From the NCBI RefSeq assembly GCF_016904675.1, contig NZ_CP070228.1:1302001-1366000 (forward strand): a DNA stretch of 64,000 bases, in the 5' to 3' direction. Positions 23,255-33,580 of the stretch are shown here, piece by piece. The notes under the pieces were generated by a model. The model searched no databases. It had not been told where the DNA came from and saw only the letters and a list, made by a program, of their open reading frames with translations. Origin of the DNA: Arcanobacterium phocisimile (GTDB lineage Bacteria; Actinomycetota; Actinomycetes; Actinomycetales; Actinomycetaceae). Numbering within the stretch: position 1 is the first letter of the stretch; each line of letters starts with the position of its first letter. The position numbers were made by a program, and so were the translations under genes.

Positions 23255-24682
23255 TTACTCAGTGGATTTACGCTCACGTTCTTCTGCGTGCTCATCAAGC
23301 TGGTCTTGAGCGGCACGCTTCGCGATTTTCGCCAACGGTTCGGGATCAACATCACCAAGAATCAGATGTCCAGAAGCGTGGTCGCCCAGTGCTTTGAGTG
23401 CGAGACGACCAACGAGTTGTTGATTCGTCGTCGAACGTGCCGAACGGTGTGAGGACAGGTAGCTGATTGTCCATCGCATGAGTGTCGAAATACGAGTCTT
23501 GAAACCAGACAGCGTCAAGATGTGGAGCAAACACCATGCCAACCAGGCAATAAAACCATCAAATTCAAGCTTGCCGATTTTTACAACGGCTTTCGACTTT
23601 GCAATCGTTGCCATCGAACCTTTGTCATTGTAAACAAACTTTTCTTCGGTGGGCTTGCCAGCAAGTCGGTTCTTGATTGTGCGAGCTGCGAATCGGCCCG
23701 GCTGGATAGCGCCTTGTGCGACACCTGGAACCCCATCGACGCTCATCATGTCACCTACGACGAAGATCTCTGGATAACCTGGGATTGTGAGGTCCGGATT
23801 GACCCGCACTCGACCAGCGCGGTCAAGTTCAACGCCAGTACGCTCAGCAAGCTTCTTGCCCAGTGGTGAGCCTTGCACGCCAGCAGACCACACTTTACAG
23901 ATGCTGGAAATGGTTTGTTCGTTACCCGAGCGGTCACGCAGGGTGACGGTGTTATCTGTCATTCCGACAACCATCTGGCCCATCATGACGTCAATATCAA
24001 GCTTTTCGAGCGCTTTCCAGGTGCGTTTTCCGAGGCTCTCACCGAACGGCGGTAGCGGATAATCTGCACCGTCAACTAAAATAACGCGGGCTTCGCGAGG
24101 ATCAAAGTTTTTGAACTCTTTGCGTAGAGTTTTCGACGCTAGTTCACGGATCTGACCGGCAACTTCAACACCAGTCGGGCCTGCTCCGATAACGACGAAG
24201 GTTAAGATTTCCTTGCGTTTTTCTGGGTCAGTTTCAAGCTCGGCAAGTTCGAATGCGCCGAGAATGCGGGCTCGGATTTCTAGGGCGTCATCGATAGTTT
24301 TCAATCCCGGGGCGAATCGAGCAAACTGGTCGTTTCCGAAGTAGGACTGGTCTGCACCGGCAGCGACGATGAGCGAATCGTAGGGGGTACGCATCTGCCG
24401 CTGGTGATAACGCCAAATAACTTCTTTCGCATCGACGTCAATGTCCTCAACTAAGCCAAGAAGAATTTCCGCATTGTTTTGACGTGAGAGAATCTCACGG
24501 GTGGTTGGCGCGATTTCTCCGGGTGAGAGGATTCCAGTTGCTACTTGGTAAAGTAATGGCTGGAAGAGGTGGTGGGTGGTGCGTGAAATCATCGTCACCG
24601 ATACATCCGATTTTCTCAGTTCTTTGGTAGCGAATAGGCCGCCAAAGCCAGAGCCGATAACAACAACGCGATGTTCAGACAC
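23255..24682 (-). CDS. ndh: Type II NADH:quinone oxidoreductase
   Basis: Single-subunit, non-proton-pumping NADH dehydrogenase feeding electrons to menaquinone. The 475-aa protein has an FAD Rossmann motif VVIGSGFGGLFATKEL at the N-terminus, LFQPLLYQVATGILSPGEIAPTTRE typical of NDH-2, the NADH-binding VVIGAGPTGVEVAGQI at about 163, and VGDMMSVDGVPGVAQGAIQPGRFAA near 325. The C-terminal FDGFIAWLAWCLLHILTLSGFKTR is the membrane-anchoring amphipathic helix region. A GTG start at 24682 has a good AGAGGAG site. Stand-alone gene. Confidence 0.95.
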   Translation of the reverse strand: MSEHRVVVIGSGFGGLFATKELRKSDVSVTMISRTTHHLFQPLLYQVATGILSPGEIAPTTREILSRQNNAEILLGLVEDIDVDAKEVIWRYHQRQMRTPYDSLIVAAGADQSYFGNDQFARFAPGLKTIDDALEIRARILGAFELAELETDPEKRKEILTFVVIGAGPTGVEVAGQIRELASKTLRKEFKNFDPREARVILVDGADYPLPPFGESLGKRTWKALEKLDIDVMMGQMVVGMTDNTVTLRDRSGNEQTISSICKVWSAGVQGSPLGKKLAERTGVELDRAGRVRVNPDLTIPGYPEIFVVGDMMSVDGVPGVAQGAIQPGRFAARTIKNRLAGKPTEEKFVYNDKGSMATIAKSKAVVKIGKLEFDGFIAWLAWCLLHILTLSGFKTRISTLMRWTISYLSSHRSARSTTNQQLVGRLALKALGDHASGHLILGDVDPEPLAKIAKRAAQDQLDEHAEERERKSTE

Positions 24683-24794
24683 GCATACTCCTCTAAAGCA
24701 GAAACTAAGCTAGACTTTTAGCTTACTTTAATTACAGAACAGAATCGTTGCGTAAATTGTTAGAGTGCTTACTCTTTTGTCTTTGCTCATAGTG

Positions 24795-25601
24795 TTAGAG
24801 GCTCATAGCAAGTGAAAAACCGGCTACTCCGAGAAGTAAGCATCCGAAAATGATTGTCAAATATTCCGAACGTGCACGTTGAGCTAGTGGACCACCAACG
24901 ATACCGCCAAGCATCGAAGCCACGCCAAAGACCAACGTTACCGGCCAGTCGATCTCTACCCCAGTACCGATACGTGCCACCAGTCCAGAAATCGACGTCA
25001 TCACCATAATGAGCAACGACGTCGATGAGGCATATTGGATGGGGATGCCAAGAACTAAAATCAGCACGGGAACGACGACGAATCCCCCACCAACTCCAAA
25101 AAACCCAGTCAACATACCTGTACCTAGAGCTGTCACAACTACTGCCCATAAGGGACGCCTTGTGATATCGCCGTCCTGACTCGTTATGCTGTGCACGCGC
25201 AATGCACGTATTCCTTTTCGGAGCATCACGATGCCCACGAGGCATAGCAACACGGCAAACATCACGATCAATGCGTTATCAGCAACAAGGGGGCTAAGTC
25301 GCGAACCTACGATGGCACCTATGATGGCAAGCGCACCGAATGTGAAACCCGAAGAAAAGTGAATGTAACGCCACCGGGTAGTCATCGCAACCAGTGCTGT
25401 GAGACCTACAATAACGAGTGACTCAGCAGTGGCGTTGTGGGCAGGCTGCTGAAGTACATACACCAAGATGGGCACTGCTAAAATCCCGCCGCCAGCACCC
25501 AAAGCACCGACAACAATTCCGACACCGATACCAATAACTCCGGCTAAAAACAACACAACTTTCCTACTACGATATTTTGGATAGCGAAAGCGCCTTAGCA
25601 C
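24795..25601 (-). CDS. TauE/SafE-family sulfite/organosulfonate exporter-like permease
   Basis: A 268-aa membrane protein with seven to eight helices and the duplicated family motif: VGALGAGGGILAVPILVYVL in the first half and GMLTGFFGVGGGFVVVPVLILVLGIPI in the second. Family members export sulfite, sulfoacetate or related anions, or take up others; substrate is not predictable. It lies downstream of nothing on its strand and ends close to ndh's promoter. A perfect-type hairpin at 25647 separates it from the 5'-nucleotidase gene upstream. Confidence 0.9.
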   Translation of the reverse strand: MLRRFRYPKYRSRKVVLFLAGVIGIGVGIVVGALGAGGGILAVPILVYVLQQPAHNATAESLVIVGLTALVAMTTRWRYIHFSSGFTFGALAIIGAIVGSRLSPLVADNALIVMFAVLLCLVGIVMLRKGIRALRVHSITSQDGDITRRPLWAVVVTALGTGMLTGFFGVGGGFVVVPVLILVLGIPIQYASSTSLLIMVMTSISGLVARIGTGVEIDWPVTLVFGVASMLGGIVGGPLAQRARSEYLTIIFGCLLLGVAGFSLAMSL

Positions 25602-25646
25602 AATGATCTATCAGAACGTAGAAACCACGCCTTATATAAACATATA

Positions 25647-25689
25647 TTACGCGGACCGTTAACGCATGATGCGTGAACGGTCCGCGTAA
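25647..25689 (-). terminator. Terminator after the 5'-nucleotidase gene
   Basis: Twenty-nt arms (left TTACGCGGACCGTTAACGCA, one mismatch to 25670-25689) with a 3-nt loop; on the minus strand it follows the nucleotidase stop by 45 nt and precedes ATATATG, moderately T-rich. Confidence 0.8.
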
Positions 25690-25734
25690 CTCATCGACCA
25701 GTATAGTTACTGCATCGATTGATACTTGATATGG

Positions 25735-28044
25735 TTAGCGTGCTTCTCGGCGTGAGAAAGCTACTCCAGCTACGCCCACTAGCATGGCAAGCAAAGCAAA
25801 ACCTGCGAAATTAATTTCGGCACCAGTTTTAGCTAGATTCTTGACTTTCTGTGGCTGAGTAGGCTTAGTCTTACCATTATCAGACTTGCCCTGATCGGGA
25901 TTGCCCTGATCGGGATTGCCCTGATCGGAATTGCCCTGATCAGACTTGTCCTTATCCTCGTCTGATGTTGCCCCGCCACAGTCAACGGCAACCGTTAAGC
26001 CAGATTCGGTCTTGACAAGTTGACCAAATTCGTTTTCAACAGTCACTGGGAAGTTGTGCTTACCAGACTTGTCGCCACAGACCTCAGTTACTGGGAACAT
26101 TGCGTTAGCTTGCCCAGCACCGTCAGTGGTAATAACTGATTTATGGCTTTCTGCATTGGGCTCAAGTAAATCGTTGTTGACGTCGACGGTTTTGGTTGCA
26201 GAACCAATATTCACAGTCACATTAGCTGCTTTGCCTGCGCCTTCAGTGAAGGAAAGACCACGGAGCGCGACAGGGAATTCGCCGGATGCAACTTCTGCTT
26301 CCGGAAGCGTCATGCCAACACCACGCTTGAGCATAGAAGAGGTTAGCTTTGGTCCGGTAACTTTCTTGAGATAGTTATTGAAACCATCTCGATCGAGTTG
26401 ACCGAAGGTTGTTACTGGTAAGCCCTTTTCGAAGTATCCATCTCCGCCTTGAAGAACGAAAGTCATCGAACCGACATTGTAAGTCTTGTCCATATCCATC
26501 GGCTCGCCGTTAAGCAAAATCGAGGTAATGCGCTCGTTCATTGGGCGGGACGGATCATACGTGTAGGTAAGATTCGAGGAGGTGCCTAGACGAAGCATAG
26601 GGCGAGAATTTTGCGAGTTGAGGTTCTCTTTCCACTGGTTTTCTAATGCCTGCTTGAACTGTGCGCCAGTCATTGGCGAATATCCCAGTTCATTGGAAAA
26701 TGGCAGAGCCTTGTAGGTATTAGCGTATGTCAATACGCCATTTTCAGGCACGAGGTCAGCACGCAGACCACCTGCGTTGACAACACCGAAATCAACTGGT
26801 GTCTTGCCATCAATAGTTACTTCGCTATGAATTGCGTCAGCAACAAGATTGCCCAACGTGGACTCTACTCCGCGGTTTGAGCCTGGGCCAGGTACGTCTT
26901 TGCCCGGCTCAAGGAAAACACCTCGACGCCATTCGGTAGTAACACCGGAAACAATTTCGACTTTACCGGCAACTTCTGCTGCTTTCTTGGCCTTCTCAAC
27001 AACAGCGCCAGCGGTGGACGATGCCAAGCAACCAGCATCTGCGCCAGCTACGATTTCACCCGCTGGAATAAGGATGGAATCAGCAGTGACAACTTTCTTG
27101 GCGGTCTTATCGTACTGCAAGCGCACCAAGCCGAGATTGTCTGTGTAGGAGCCAGATGCAACGCCAGCTAGGAGTGGGTTTTCTGATTCTAGCTTGACTG
27201 TGGAATTCACATGATCAAATTCGTATGGGACATGGGTATCGCCTCCCATAAGAACATCAACCTCAGCTGGCATCTTTGGGTAGTTATTCTTGACGTCATC
27301 ATCAAGCATGGCAACGACGATATCAGCTGTGCCGTCAGCCTTCAGTGTTTTTGCGAGAGTGGCGATCTCTGCAATGGGATCTTCGAAGGTAAGTCCCTTC
27401 GTTGTATCTGGGCTCAACTTATAAGGCACATCTTGTGCAATAGCACCAATAAATGCAATCTTGACGCCGTTGCGCTCAGCGATGGCATAGTTCTTCAGAT
27501 ATGGTGTCTCGACACCATTATCCATGTACGATCCCATTCCCTTAACATTGGCGCCCAAGTAAGGGAAACCAACCTTAACGAAATCTTCTGGAGCAGAGCC
27601 ATCAACGCGCTGCTTGAAGACAGGCTGGCCGAGATCTAGTTCGTGGTTGCCGATGGTGGATCCTACAACTGGAAGCTCATTTAACGCAGCAATCGTTGGG
27701 TTATCTTTTTGTGAACCTGAGGTGTACGGCGAGGCGCCGATGTTATCACCGAGAAGAGTGAACGTGTAATTTGGAGTTTTCTTTTCTACTCCGTCCAAAT
27801 AACACTGCACAGCCGCTAGACCTGCTTCGCGGACGGTTACTTTGTTTGTAACCTTGTCAGTCTTTTCTAAGCGTTCAATATGACCATGGATATCTGTCAG
27901 ATTGTATAGGTCTAGTTCGACGATGTCGGTCGGGTCAGCAGCTGGTACTGCTGGAGTATCTTCTGCCCACGCCAAACTGGGAACAGTAGCTAGGGTAAAA
28001 GCAATGGTTGCGCCAGTCAATGGGCGCATAAACGTCTTTTTCAT
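25735..28044 (-). CDS. Wall-anchored 5'-nucleotidase/metallophosphoesterase
   Basis: A 769-aa secreted enzyme of the UshA/NT5E family. Order: signal peptide (KKTFMRPLTGATIAFTLATVPSLAWA), metallophosphoesterase domain with metal motifs LTDIHGHIE, LLGDNIGASP, STIGNHELDLG and LMGGDTHVP, then the 5'-nucleotidase C-terminal domain (GNLVADAIHSEV, VVNAGGLRADLV, KALPFSNELGYSPMTG). After an Ig-like segment comes a DQGN-type repeat, then LAKTG, hydrophobic helix and RREAR, the sortase sorting signal. It should make adenosine from extracellular nucleotides, a known immune-evasion strategy in other pathogens. ATG 28044 (GGAGA upstream) starts exactly at the signal peptide; a longer frame to 28140 adds unlikely sequence. 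Confidence 0.93.
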   Translation of the reverse strand: MKKTFMRPLTGATIAFTLATVPSLAWAEDTPAVPAADPTDIVELDLYNLTDIHGHIERLEKTDKVTNKVTVREAGLAAVQCYLDGVEKKTPNYTFTLLGDNIGASPYTSGSQKDNPTIAALNELPVVGSTIGNHELDLGQPVFKQRVDGSAPEDFVKVGFPYLGANVKGMGSYMDNGVETPYLKNYAIAERNGVKIAFIGAIAQDVPYKLSPDTTKGLTFEDPIAEIATLAKTLKADGTADIVVAMLDDDVKNNYPKMPAEVDVLMGGDTHVPYEFDHVNSTVKLESENPLLAGVASGSYTDNLGLVRLQYDKTAKKVVTADSILIPAGEIVAGADAGCLASSTAGAVVEKAKKAAEVAGKVEIVSGVTTEWRRGVFLEPGKDVPGPGSNRGVESTLGNLVADAIHSEVTIDGKTPVDFGVVNAGGLRADLVPENGVLTYANTYKALPFSNELGYSPMTGAQFKQALENQWKENLNSQNSRPMLRLGTSSNLTYTYDPSRPMNERITSILLNGEPMDMDKTYNVGSMTFVLQGGDGYFEKGLPVTTFGQLDRDGFNNYLKKVTGPKLTSSMLKRGVGMTLPEAEVASGEFPVALRGLSFTEGAGKAANVTVNIGSATKTVDVNNDLLEPNAESHKSVITTDGAGQANAMFPVTEVCGDKSGKHNFPVTVENEFGQLVKTESGLTVAVDCGGATSDEDKDKSDQGNSDQGNPDQGNPDQGKSDNGKTKPTQPQKVKNLAKTGAEINFAGFALLAMLVGVAGVAFSRREAR
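25886..25945 (-). repeat. Four 15-bp tandem repeats in the wall-spanning stalk
   Basis: Four consecutive 15-nt units (ttgccctgatcggga and variants) encode Gly-Asn/Lys-Ser/Pro-Asp-Gln five-residue repeats just before the LAKTG signal. Unit length is a multiple of three, so copy-number change would keep frame and only lengthen or shorten the stalk. Confidence 0.85.
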
Positions 28045-28182
28045 GAAGACAGTCTCCGTAACATGAGTGCCGTATAAGAGTACTTTCAGAATAACAAGCA
28101 TCCCCGTGTTCAACAATACATAACTGTGTTTTAGTGTCACATACTGGGACGATGACGTATTTTCCCTCGTATCACGTGTTTC

Positions 28183-29046
28183 TTAAACGATCCGTAGCGC
28201 TAGTCGGTAACTACCGTTGATTTCAACCGCTAACTCTTGATCTGGATCGCTGCCCTGTATGCGCGACACTTCTCCGTAATTCCACACATCACGCTCTTTG
28301 TCCGATTGTGTTCCCAGCCAGTCAATTTCAGCAAGCTGCTTTTTAGATAGTGGACGGGCAGTCTCGACGTCGAACACAACGATATCGTCTATTCCACCGA
28401 TCAGTTCTCCCAGTTGGCGGTCGCCGAGTTTTTCATTCGTGACCGCATAACGTTGCCCGTAAGCATAGAATACGTAAGCATTTTCCGGATCGAGGCGGAG
28501 GGATGCCTCGTGGCTATCACTGGACGCATCTTGCGCATGAGGTTGCGGAGTATAGAGTTCACTCCCTGGATCAAGCTGACGTTCGTCAACTGCGCGGTAA
28601 CGTTGATTTCCAATATCGACGAGTAGTGCCGTGGATTCGCCGTGGTCCCGGTAGACGTTGAAAAATTGTATTGTATGGTTACCTGGCTGCTTTTGCTCGC
28701 CATCTACCGCAAGATCTGAGTCGTACATGGTGGTTGCATCTTGGTAGGCCACTACCTTGCCAGTTTTATCGACAACAACGAGCTGACGGATATATCCGAT
28801 CCAGTCCCCGACTTGCTCGTCTTCTGCTCGCTGGGCGGTGATGGCATAGGTTATATCACCACACGAAAAATGCTGAATATCGGGATATCTCAGCTGACAG
28901 TGGATTTTGTCCCGTGCATAGTAGCGAGTGAGCGCCTCAAACGTTGAGCATCCTGAACATAACAACACTGTAGCTAACAGTAATGCAGGAATCCTTAGCC
29001 ATTGTTGTATCCTCGACTTTTTATTCATAACTCGATTATGATGCAT
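28183..29046 (-). CDS. NisI/SpaI-like lantibiotic immunity lipoprotein (orphan)
   Basis: A 287-aa lipoprotein with lipobox TVLLCSGC near residue 32. The C-terminal 110 residues (YVFYAYGQRYAVTNEKLGD, LIGGIDDIVVFDVETARPL, DVWNYGEVSRIQGSD, ELAVEINGSYRLAL) follow, motif for motif and in order, the C-terminal half of nisin immunity protein NisI as I remember it (IYSISDTTVSDEELG, RVFDSVSGKSI, EWDYGEIHSIRG, AFAVEINDDFKLA). The N-terminal half (FSCGDITYAITAQRAED, GYIRQLVVVDKTGKVVA) looks like a second copy of the same fold, also as in NisI. No lantibiotic precursor, LanB/C/M or LanFEG genes are adjacent. Start may be 29046 or ATG 29028. Confidence 0.72.
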   Translation of the reverse strand: MHHNRVMNKKSRIQQWLRIPALLLATVLLCSGCSTFEALTRYYARDKIHCQLRYPDIQHFSCGDITYAITAQRAEDEQVGDWIGYIRQLVVVDKTGKVVAYQDATTMYDSDLAVDGEQKQPGNHTIQFFNVYRDHGESTALLVDIGNQRYRAVDERQLDPGSELYTPQPHAQDASSDSHEASLRLDPENAYVFYAYGQRYAVTNEKLGDRQLGELIGGIDDIVVFDVETARPLSKKQLAEIDWLGTQSDKERDVWNYGEVSRIQGSDPDQELAVEINGSYRLALRIV

Positions 29047-29108
29047 TCACACTCGAGTTGAAATAGCCCGGCTTCTACTTTTTTAGTAGAGCTACCTCTA
29101 CCATCAGA

Positions 29109-30536
29109 CTAAACCGCTAGCAGCTGATCGCGTGGCTGGCACTCCCCAATCGCTTGACGCACAACAGCGAGATAGTTATCGACTTGTTGTGGGCTGCGGC
29201 CAATAAACGCAGCCGGATCGAGCACTGCGTTCAGTTCCTCTTCGGTCATATTGAACTCGGCATGCGTGGCAAGCGCACCCAGAAGATCAAATGGTTCGCC
29301 AGCCTTCATCAAGGCAGTTGCACGGTGAGATTCTTCGCGAATCAATTCGTGTAATTCTTGCCGATCGCCGCCACGCTTAACTGCTTCCATCAAAATATTT
29401 TCGGTAGCAATAAATGGCAAATAGTCACGCACCGACTTTGCGATGATCTGGTCGTTGACATGCAGATTAAAGGTGACGTTCATACACAGGCGCAAGATTG
29501 CGTCCGTAGCCAAGAAGCCTTCTGGCATCGAGATACGGCGATTTGCTGAATCGTCAAGGGTTCGTTCAAACCATTGAGTTGCCGCCGTCATCGTTGGGTT
29601 GGCGACGTCGGACATAACGTAACGCGCCAGGGAACAAATACGCTCGGTGCGCATCGGATTGCGCTTGTATGGCATCGCACTCGAACCTATTTGCTGGGCC
29701 TCGAACGGTTCTTCGACCTGGCGATCGTGCTGTAGCAAGCGAATATCTTGCGCCATACGGTAGGCGCTTTGCGCAATCGACGACAAGCAGTTCATGATCC
29801 GCGCATCAAATTTACGCGGATAAGTTTGGCCGGCGACGTCAAAGAGTCGATCGAATCCGAAATCTTGAGCGATACGTGAGTTCATCTGATCTATACGGGC
29901 TTCATCACCGTCGAATAATTCCATGAAGCTCGCTTCGGTTCCAGTTGTTCCCCGGCAACCGAGGAAACGAACAGAAGATATCACGAAGTCGAGCTCTTCA
30001 AGATCTGCCATGAAATCTTGCAACCACAAGGTGGCACGCTTACCAACCGTCACTAGCTGAGCGGGTTGATAGTGTGTATAGCCAAGCGTTGGCATCGCGC
30101 GATACTGCTGGGCAAACTGCGCCAAATTAGCAATGACAGTACACAAGGAACGTCGCACATGCAGCAGTGCATCGCGGTAAATGACGAGATCTCCATTATC
30201 TGTCACGTAGCAACTGGTAGCACCCAGATGGATAATACCGGCAGCATCTGGCGCAACTTGACCAAACGCATAGACATGCGCCATCACGTCGTGACGCACC
30301 TCGGCTTCACGCGCTGCCACCACGTCCCAATCGATATCCGCCACGTGGTCTTGAAGTTGAGCAACCTGTTCATTCGAAATCGGCAATCCGAGTTCGTGCT
30401 GTGCACGAGCTAACGATACCCATAGCTTTCGCCAGGTTTCGATACGAGTTCGTTGAGAGAACTGCTCGACCATAAAATCTGAAGCGTAGCGGGTTGTGAG
30501 CGGATTGACATAGCGATTCTTGGCTGAATGATCCAC
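29109..30536 (-). CDS. purB: Adenylosuccinate lyase
   Basis: Catalyses two fumarate-releasing steps: SAICAR to AICAR and adenylosuccinate to AMP. The 475-aa product has the fumarase/aspartase-superfamily signature SSAMPYKRNP, the GATSCYVTDN loop and TLGYTHYQPAQLVTVGKR segment with catalytic His. GTG 30536 is selected since the product then begins near NPLTTRYASDFM as in other family members; a TTG at 30569 adds 11 residues. Lies downstream of purA in the same orientation, separated by a hairpin. Confidence 0.96.
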   Translation of the reverse strand: MDHSAKNRYVNPLTTRYASDFMVEQFSQRTRIETWRKLWVSLARAQHELGLPISNEQVAQLQDHVADIDWDVVAAREAEVRHDVMAHVYAFGQVAPDAAGIIHLGATSCYVTDNGDLVIYRDALLHVRRSLCTVIANLAQFAQQYRAMPTLGYTHYQPAQLVTVGKRATLWLQDFMADLEELDFVISSVRFLGCRGTTGTEASFMELFDGDEARIDQMNSRIAQDFGFDRLFDVAGQTYPRKFDARIMNCLSSIAQSAYRMAQDIRLLQHDRQVEEPFEAQQIGSSAMPYKRNPMRTERICSLARYVMSDVANPTMTAATQWFERTLDDSANRRISMPEGFLATDAILRLCMNVTFNLHVNDQIIAKSVRDYLPFIATENILMEAVKRGGDRQELHELIREESHRATALMKAGEPFDLLGALATHAEFNMTEEELNAVLDPAAFIGRSPQQVDNYLAVVRQAIGECQPRDQLLAV

Positions 30537-30585
30537 GAGGAATGCTCTTTTCTGGGACACGTATTGCAAACAGAAATAAGTATAG

Positions 30586-30623
30586 GGCTGGCTGTGGAAG
30601 CTTGACGACTGCCACAGCCAGCC
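30586..30623 (-). terminator. Hairpin between purA and purB
   Basis: Twelve-bp perfect stem (GGCTGGCTGTGG at 30586-30597 with 30612-30623), 10 nt past the purA stop and followed on the minus strand by CTATACTTATTTCTG. Probably terminates or attenuates purA transcription ahead of purB. Confidence 0.7.
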
Positions 30624-30632
30624 GGAGGTTAT

Positions 30633-31925
30633 CTATCGGACAATGTAGGCTTCACGCTGCGCGCCAACACTGACGTAGCGGATGGGACAACCGAGCTGTT
30701 GTTCCACATATTCGACGTAAGCGCGTGCTTCTTCTGGGAGCTCTTCCCAGGTACGACAGTTGCTGATATCGCTCTTCCAACCGGGCAACTTGATTTCAAT
30801 TGGCTTAGCAGCGTCAAGGTCAGCTGGGAATGGGAAATTTTCCGTCTTTCCATTAGGCGTCTCGTAGGCTACGCATACTGGAATCTCATCCATGTCAGAA
30901 AGCACATCCATCTTCGTCAACGCAATTTCAGATGCGCCCTGCATGTGAATACCGTAGCGAGTAGCAACCATATCGAGTGGACCCACACGACGCGGACGTC
31001 CGGTTGTTGCACCGTATTCGCCACCCGCATCACGCAAGTTGTCAGCCTTTTCGCCGAACCATTCACAGGTGAACGGACCGGCACCCACACAGGTCGAGTA
31101 CGCCTTGACCACAGCCACTACCCGATCGATAGTCAGGCTTGGCAGGCCACTACCGACTGGAGCATATGCCGCAACAGTGTTCGACGACGTCGTAAATGGG
31201 TGAATACCGAAATCGATATCACGCAAGGCACCGAGCTGAGCTTCGAACAGGATGCGCTTGCCGTCCTTCTTCGCCTGAGATAGCACGTCGGCGGTGTTAG
31301 CCAAGTATGGCACGAGACGCATCGCCCAGGTGTCGATCCATTCCATGACGTCGTCCAGTTTCGCCTCTGGCGCCCCGTAAACCTTGGTAAGCGTGAGGTT
31401 CTTCCATTCAAGAAGGTCCGCGACATGTTGGCGGAGCCGTTCTGGATCACGCAATTCACCAGCTAGAATCGTCTTCTTTTGGAATTTATCGGAGTAGAAT
31501 GGTGCAATACCTTGGCGAGTAGAACCGTACTGCTTGTCCGCCAAGCGCGCTTCTTCAAGGTTGTCAAGGTCGCGGTGCCATGGCAAGAGTAGCGATGCAC
31601 GTTCAGAAACAACGAGGTTATCTGGCCCGACATGGACGCCTTGGTCTTTGAGAGTGTCGATTTCTCCAAAAAGCTGCTCGGCATTGAGTGCTACACCGTT
31701 ACCCAAAACGTTGATCACGCCGTCGTTAAAAATGCCAGACGGGAGAAGGTGAAGTGCAAACGTACCATACTCGTTGACGACCGTATGGCCGGCGTTTCCG
31801 CCGCCTTGATAACGGACGACGACGTCGTAGTCCGCAGCGAGAAGGTCTACCATCCGGCCTTTACCTTCATCGCCCCAGTTCGCTCCGACAATGGCAGCGC
31901 AGGTGTCAACGTGTTGTTCTAACAT
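30633..31925 (-). CDS. purA: Adenylosuccinate synthetase
   Basis: Joins IMP and aspartate using GTP, the first committed step to AMP. The 430-aa protein starts MLEQHVDTCAAIVGANWGDEGKGRMVDLLA, containing the GDEGKG phosphate loop, then QGGGNAGHTVV, STRQGIAPFYSDK (IMP site) and GPFTCEWFGE. ATG 31925 has GGAAAGAGG upstream and gives family length; an upstream frame reaching 32303 would run through the GuaB1 gene and is spurious. It lies 23 bp after guaB1, so the three purine genes read in one direction. Confidence 0.97.
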   Translation of the reverse strand: MLEQHVDTCAAIVGANWGDEGKGRMVDLLAADYDVVVRYQGGGNAGHTVVNEYGTFALHLLPSGIFNDGVINVLGNGVALNAEQLFGEIDTLKDQGVHVGPDNLVVSERASLLLPWHRDLDNLEEARLADKQYGSTRQGIAPFYSDKFQKKTILAGELRDPERLRQHVADLLEWKNLTLTKVYGAPEAKLDDVMEWIDTWAMRLVPYLANTADVLSQAKKDGKRILFEAQLGALRDIDFGIHPFTTSSNTVAAYAPVGSGLPSLTIDRVVAVVKAYSTCVGAGPFTCEWFGEKADNLRDAGGEYGATTGRPRRVGPLDMVATRYGIHMQGASEIALTKMDVLSDMDEIPVCVAYETPNGKTENFPFPADLDAAKPIEIKLPGWKSDISNCRTWEELPEEARAYVEYVEQQLGCPIRYVSVGAQREAYIVR

Positions 31926-31947
31926 TATTTTCCTCTTTCCTTGGTTT

Positions 31948-33402
<1,455 letters not shown>

Positions 33403-33530
33403 CTATCGATGTTGCGAACCAAAAATCCAGAATTCAACACAAGTTCTCATATTGTGAAATAGACCCGTCCCACAAAGCGAGATGCGTATATACCCCCTTA
33501 GGACTTTGAGCTAGCGCAACAGAAACATTA

Positions 33531-33544
33531 TTAGGGTACCCTAA
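33531..33544. promoter_or_regulatory. Perfect palindrome upstream of wall-anchored adhesin
   Basis: TTAGGGTACCCTAA, 37 nt before the start of the 865-aa surface protein. Its TTAGG/CCTAA ends resemble DtxR/IdeR half-sites, and the related TTAGGGTAACC lies upstream of the metal-binding lipoprotein gene, but spacing differs from the standard 19-bp box. Confidence 0.45.
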
Positions 33545-33580
33545 ATTACGCGATACTTTTATTAGTTCGATAGGACGTTT

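Noticed and set aside
24787-25245. A 152-codon frame on the minus strand overlapping the TauE-type gene
   Set aside because: It is a shifted reading of the real gene; the TauE/SafE motifs with duplicated GGG signature are in the other frame.
25886-25945. Possible CRISPR-like array from 15-bp repeats
   Set aside because: Repeats are contiguous with no spacers and encode a protein stalk.
28183-29046. Possible full lantibiotic gene cluster around the NisI-like gene
   Set aside because: Neighbours are the nucleotidase and purB; no precursor peptide, LanB/C/M or LanFEG was seen within the window. The ABC exporter at 20-22 kb is too distant to claim.
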